Shown here: piece after piece, positions 5,919 through 6,390 of the stretch | Layout of the letters: every line of letters starts with the position of its first letter | How positions within the stretch are numbered: position 1 is the first letter of the stretch | Origin: Actinomycetota bacterium | GTDB taxonomy: Bacteria > Actinomycetota > Acidimicrobiia > Acidimicrobiales > CADCSY01 | Length of the DNA: 6,390 nucleotides | Assembly (NCBI GenBank): GCA_019348335.1 | Contig: JAHWJR010000109.1 | Location: 1 to 6,390 of the forward strand | Reading direction: 5' to 3' | Notes under the pieces: generated by a model | Databases searched by the model: none | What the model saw: the letters and a program-made list of their open reading frames with translations, nothing else | What the model was told of the DNA's origin: nothing | Position numbers and translations under genes: made by a program

Positions 5919-6390
5919 TCGTTGGCGAAGGGGAACCACTTACGGGTGGCAGTGGAGTGAGACGACTCACCACGGTCGGTTCCGGGACCTGGGGCGGGCT
6001 GGTCGGCGTTCTCTGCCTTCCTGACGGGTCCCCTCTCTTCGGGGTTTTGCTCCGTCCGCAGGTCGAGCACATTGCGACGCTCCTCCTCCGCCGCTTCCAA
6101 CACGTTGGCCGACTCCTGGCAGGCCCACTCGGCCGCCGCCTGCAGCTCGGCGGCTTCCCGCTCGGCCGCCGCCCGAAGCTCGGCGGCTTGCCGCTGGGCC
6201 GCCTCCCGCAGGTCAGCGGCATCCCGCTCGGCGGCGTCTCGCTGGGCGGCGTATCGCTCGGCTGCCTCCTGCGCCTTGGCGGCGTCTCGCATGGCCGCCG
6301 CCCGTAGCTCGGCGGCATCTCGCTCGCCGGCCTCACGTAGCTGGCTCGCCTCCCGCTCGCCGGCCTCACGTAGCTGGCTCGCCTCCCGCT
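5915..6390 (-). CDS. Ala/Glu/Arg-rich 11-residue-repeat helical protein (5' partial)
   Basis: The minus-strand frame is open from the window edge to a TAG at 5917-5915, giving 157 visible residues; the true start lies beyond 6390. The internal ATG at 6292 is an unlikely start because the same repeat continues upstream of it. Residues 1-87 are eight consecutive units of about 11 residues, such as REASQLREAGE (twice, identical), RDAADLREAAQ and REAAELQAAAE; one unit has only 10. Such hendecads form long amphipathic or coiled-coil helices. A further charged helix (about 88-114) leads into a Pro/Gly/Ser-rich, probably disordered tail ending RKWFPFAND. I do not recognise the family. Possibilities include a DivIVA- or filament-like scaffold, a membrane-surface helix, or a group 3 LEA-like protein, which also uses 11-mers. 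The codons are GC3-rich in this frame, and the plus-strand frames here look like shadows of the repeat. Confidence 0.7.
   Translation of the reverse strand, partial: REASQLREAGEREASQLREAGERDAAELRAAAMRDAAKAQEAAERYAAQRDAAERDAADLREAAQRQAAELRAAAEREAAELQAAAEWACQESANVLEAAEEERRNVLDLRTEQNPEERGPVRKAENADQPAPGPGTDRGESSHSTATRKWFPFAND
6030..6048 (+). terminator. Weak terminator-like hairpin downstream of the sugar operon
   Basis: On the plus strand CCCC (6030-6033) can pair with GGGG (6041-6044) around a 7-nt loop, followed directly by TTTT (6045-6048), one of very few T-runs in the window. It lies about 110 bp after the acyltransferase stop, inside the 3' part of the convergent gene, where a terminator would have to sit because the two genes leave no gap. 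The stem is only 4 bp, so this may be coincidence. Confidence 0.25.
6323..6388 (-). repeat. Two perfect 33-bp tandem repeats encoding 11-residue units
   Basis: Positions 6323-6355 and 6356-6388 are identical over 33 bases and the following CT (6389-6390) begins the same pattern again, so the array may continue outside the window. Each copy encodes one REASQLREAGE unit (phase shifted) on the minus strand and keeps the reading frame. The neighbouring unit, 6290-6322, is clearly diverged at the DNA level. This points to recent duplication of the first pair within an older 11-residue repeat protein. Confidence 0.9.

Noticed and set aside
5201..6307. Plus-strand 368-aa frame ending in repeated LGG/PLGR-like motifs
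   Set aside because: The repetitive C-terminal part is the reverse reading of the 33-bp repeats in the minus-strand gene, and the first part is an Arg-rich shadow of the acyltransferase.
6121..6390. Possible CRISPR-like or minisatellite array
   Set aside because: There are no unique spacers; the repeats are adjacent, a multiple of 3 in length and translate as an 11-residue protein repeat.

Overview
The window is GC-rich DNA from what looks like an actinobacterium, possibly a deep-branching group such as Acidimicrobiia; that placement is inferred. The signs are very high G/C at third codon positions, frequent GTG starts, TANNNT-type -10 candidates, and a PspA gene paired with a small membrane-protein gene, which recalls the actinobacterial psp loci. 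No RNA gene, insertion sequence, integrase or CRISPR array was seen.

Layout. Positions 2-55 hold the last 17 codons of a plus-strand gene of unknown function. A strong 16-17 bp stem-loop fills the short gap (61-119) between it and the convergent minus-strand pair that follows. That pair is a membrane/coiled-coil protein (1659-931) and, 9 bp further on, a PspA/IM30-family envelope-stress protein (921-124). A 287-bp divergent intergenic region (1660-1946) carries promoter-like sequences facing both ways.

From 1947 to 5918 runs a compact plus-strand operon of four genes: a membrane-anchored polyprenyl-phosphate sugar-1-phosphate transferase, a PLP-dependent DegT/DnrJ/EryC1-type sugar aminotransferase, a Gfo/Idh/MocA-type NAD(P)-dependent sugar oxidoreductase, and a left-handed beta-helix (hexapeptide) acyltransferase. 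Each of the three internal junctions is the same 4-base GTGA start/stop overlap. The dehydrogenase, aminotransferase and acyltransferase together fit oxidation of a nucleotide-sugar hydroxyl, transamination of the resulting ketone, and N-acylation, as in 3-acetamido sugar pathways. The first gene would load a sugar phosphate onto the lipid carrier to start a surface glycan. The nucleotide-sugar 6-dehydrogenase or dehydratase, the glycosyltransferases, the flippase and the polymerase are not in the window.

The operon ends at 5918, back to back with a minus-strand gene whose stop codon shares the same CTAG. That gene (5915 to beyond 6390) encodes an Ala/Glu/Arg-rich helical protein built of 11-residue repeats and is cut off by the window edge. 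Its last two visible repeat units are identical at the DNA level (33-bp tandem repeat).

Nothing here proves a new system. The items most worth a second look are the truncated hendecad-repeat protein, the membrane protein coupled to PspA, and the tightly coupled sugar cassette that begins with its own priming transferase.
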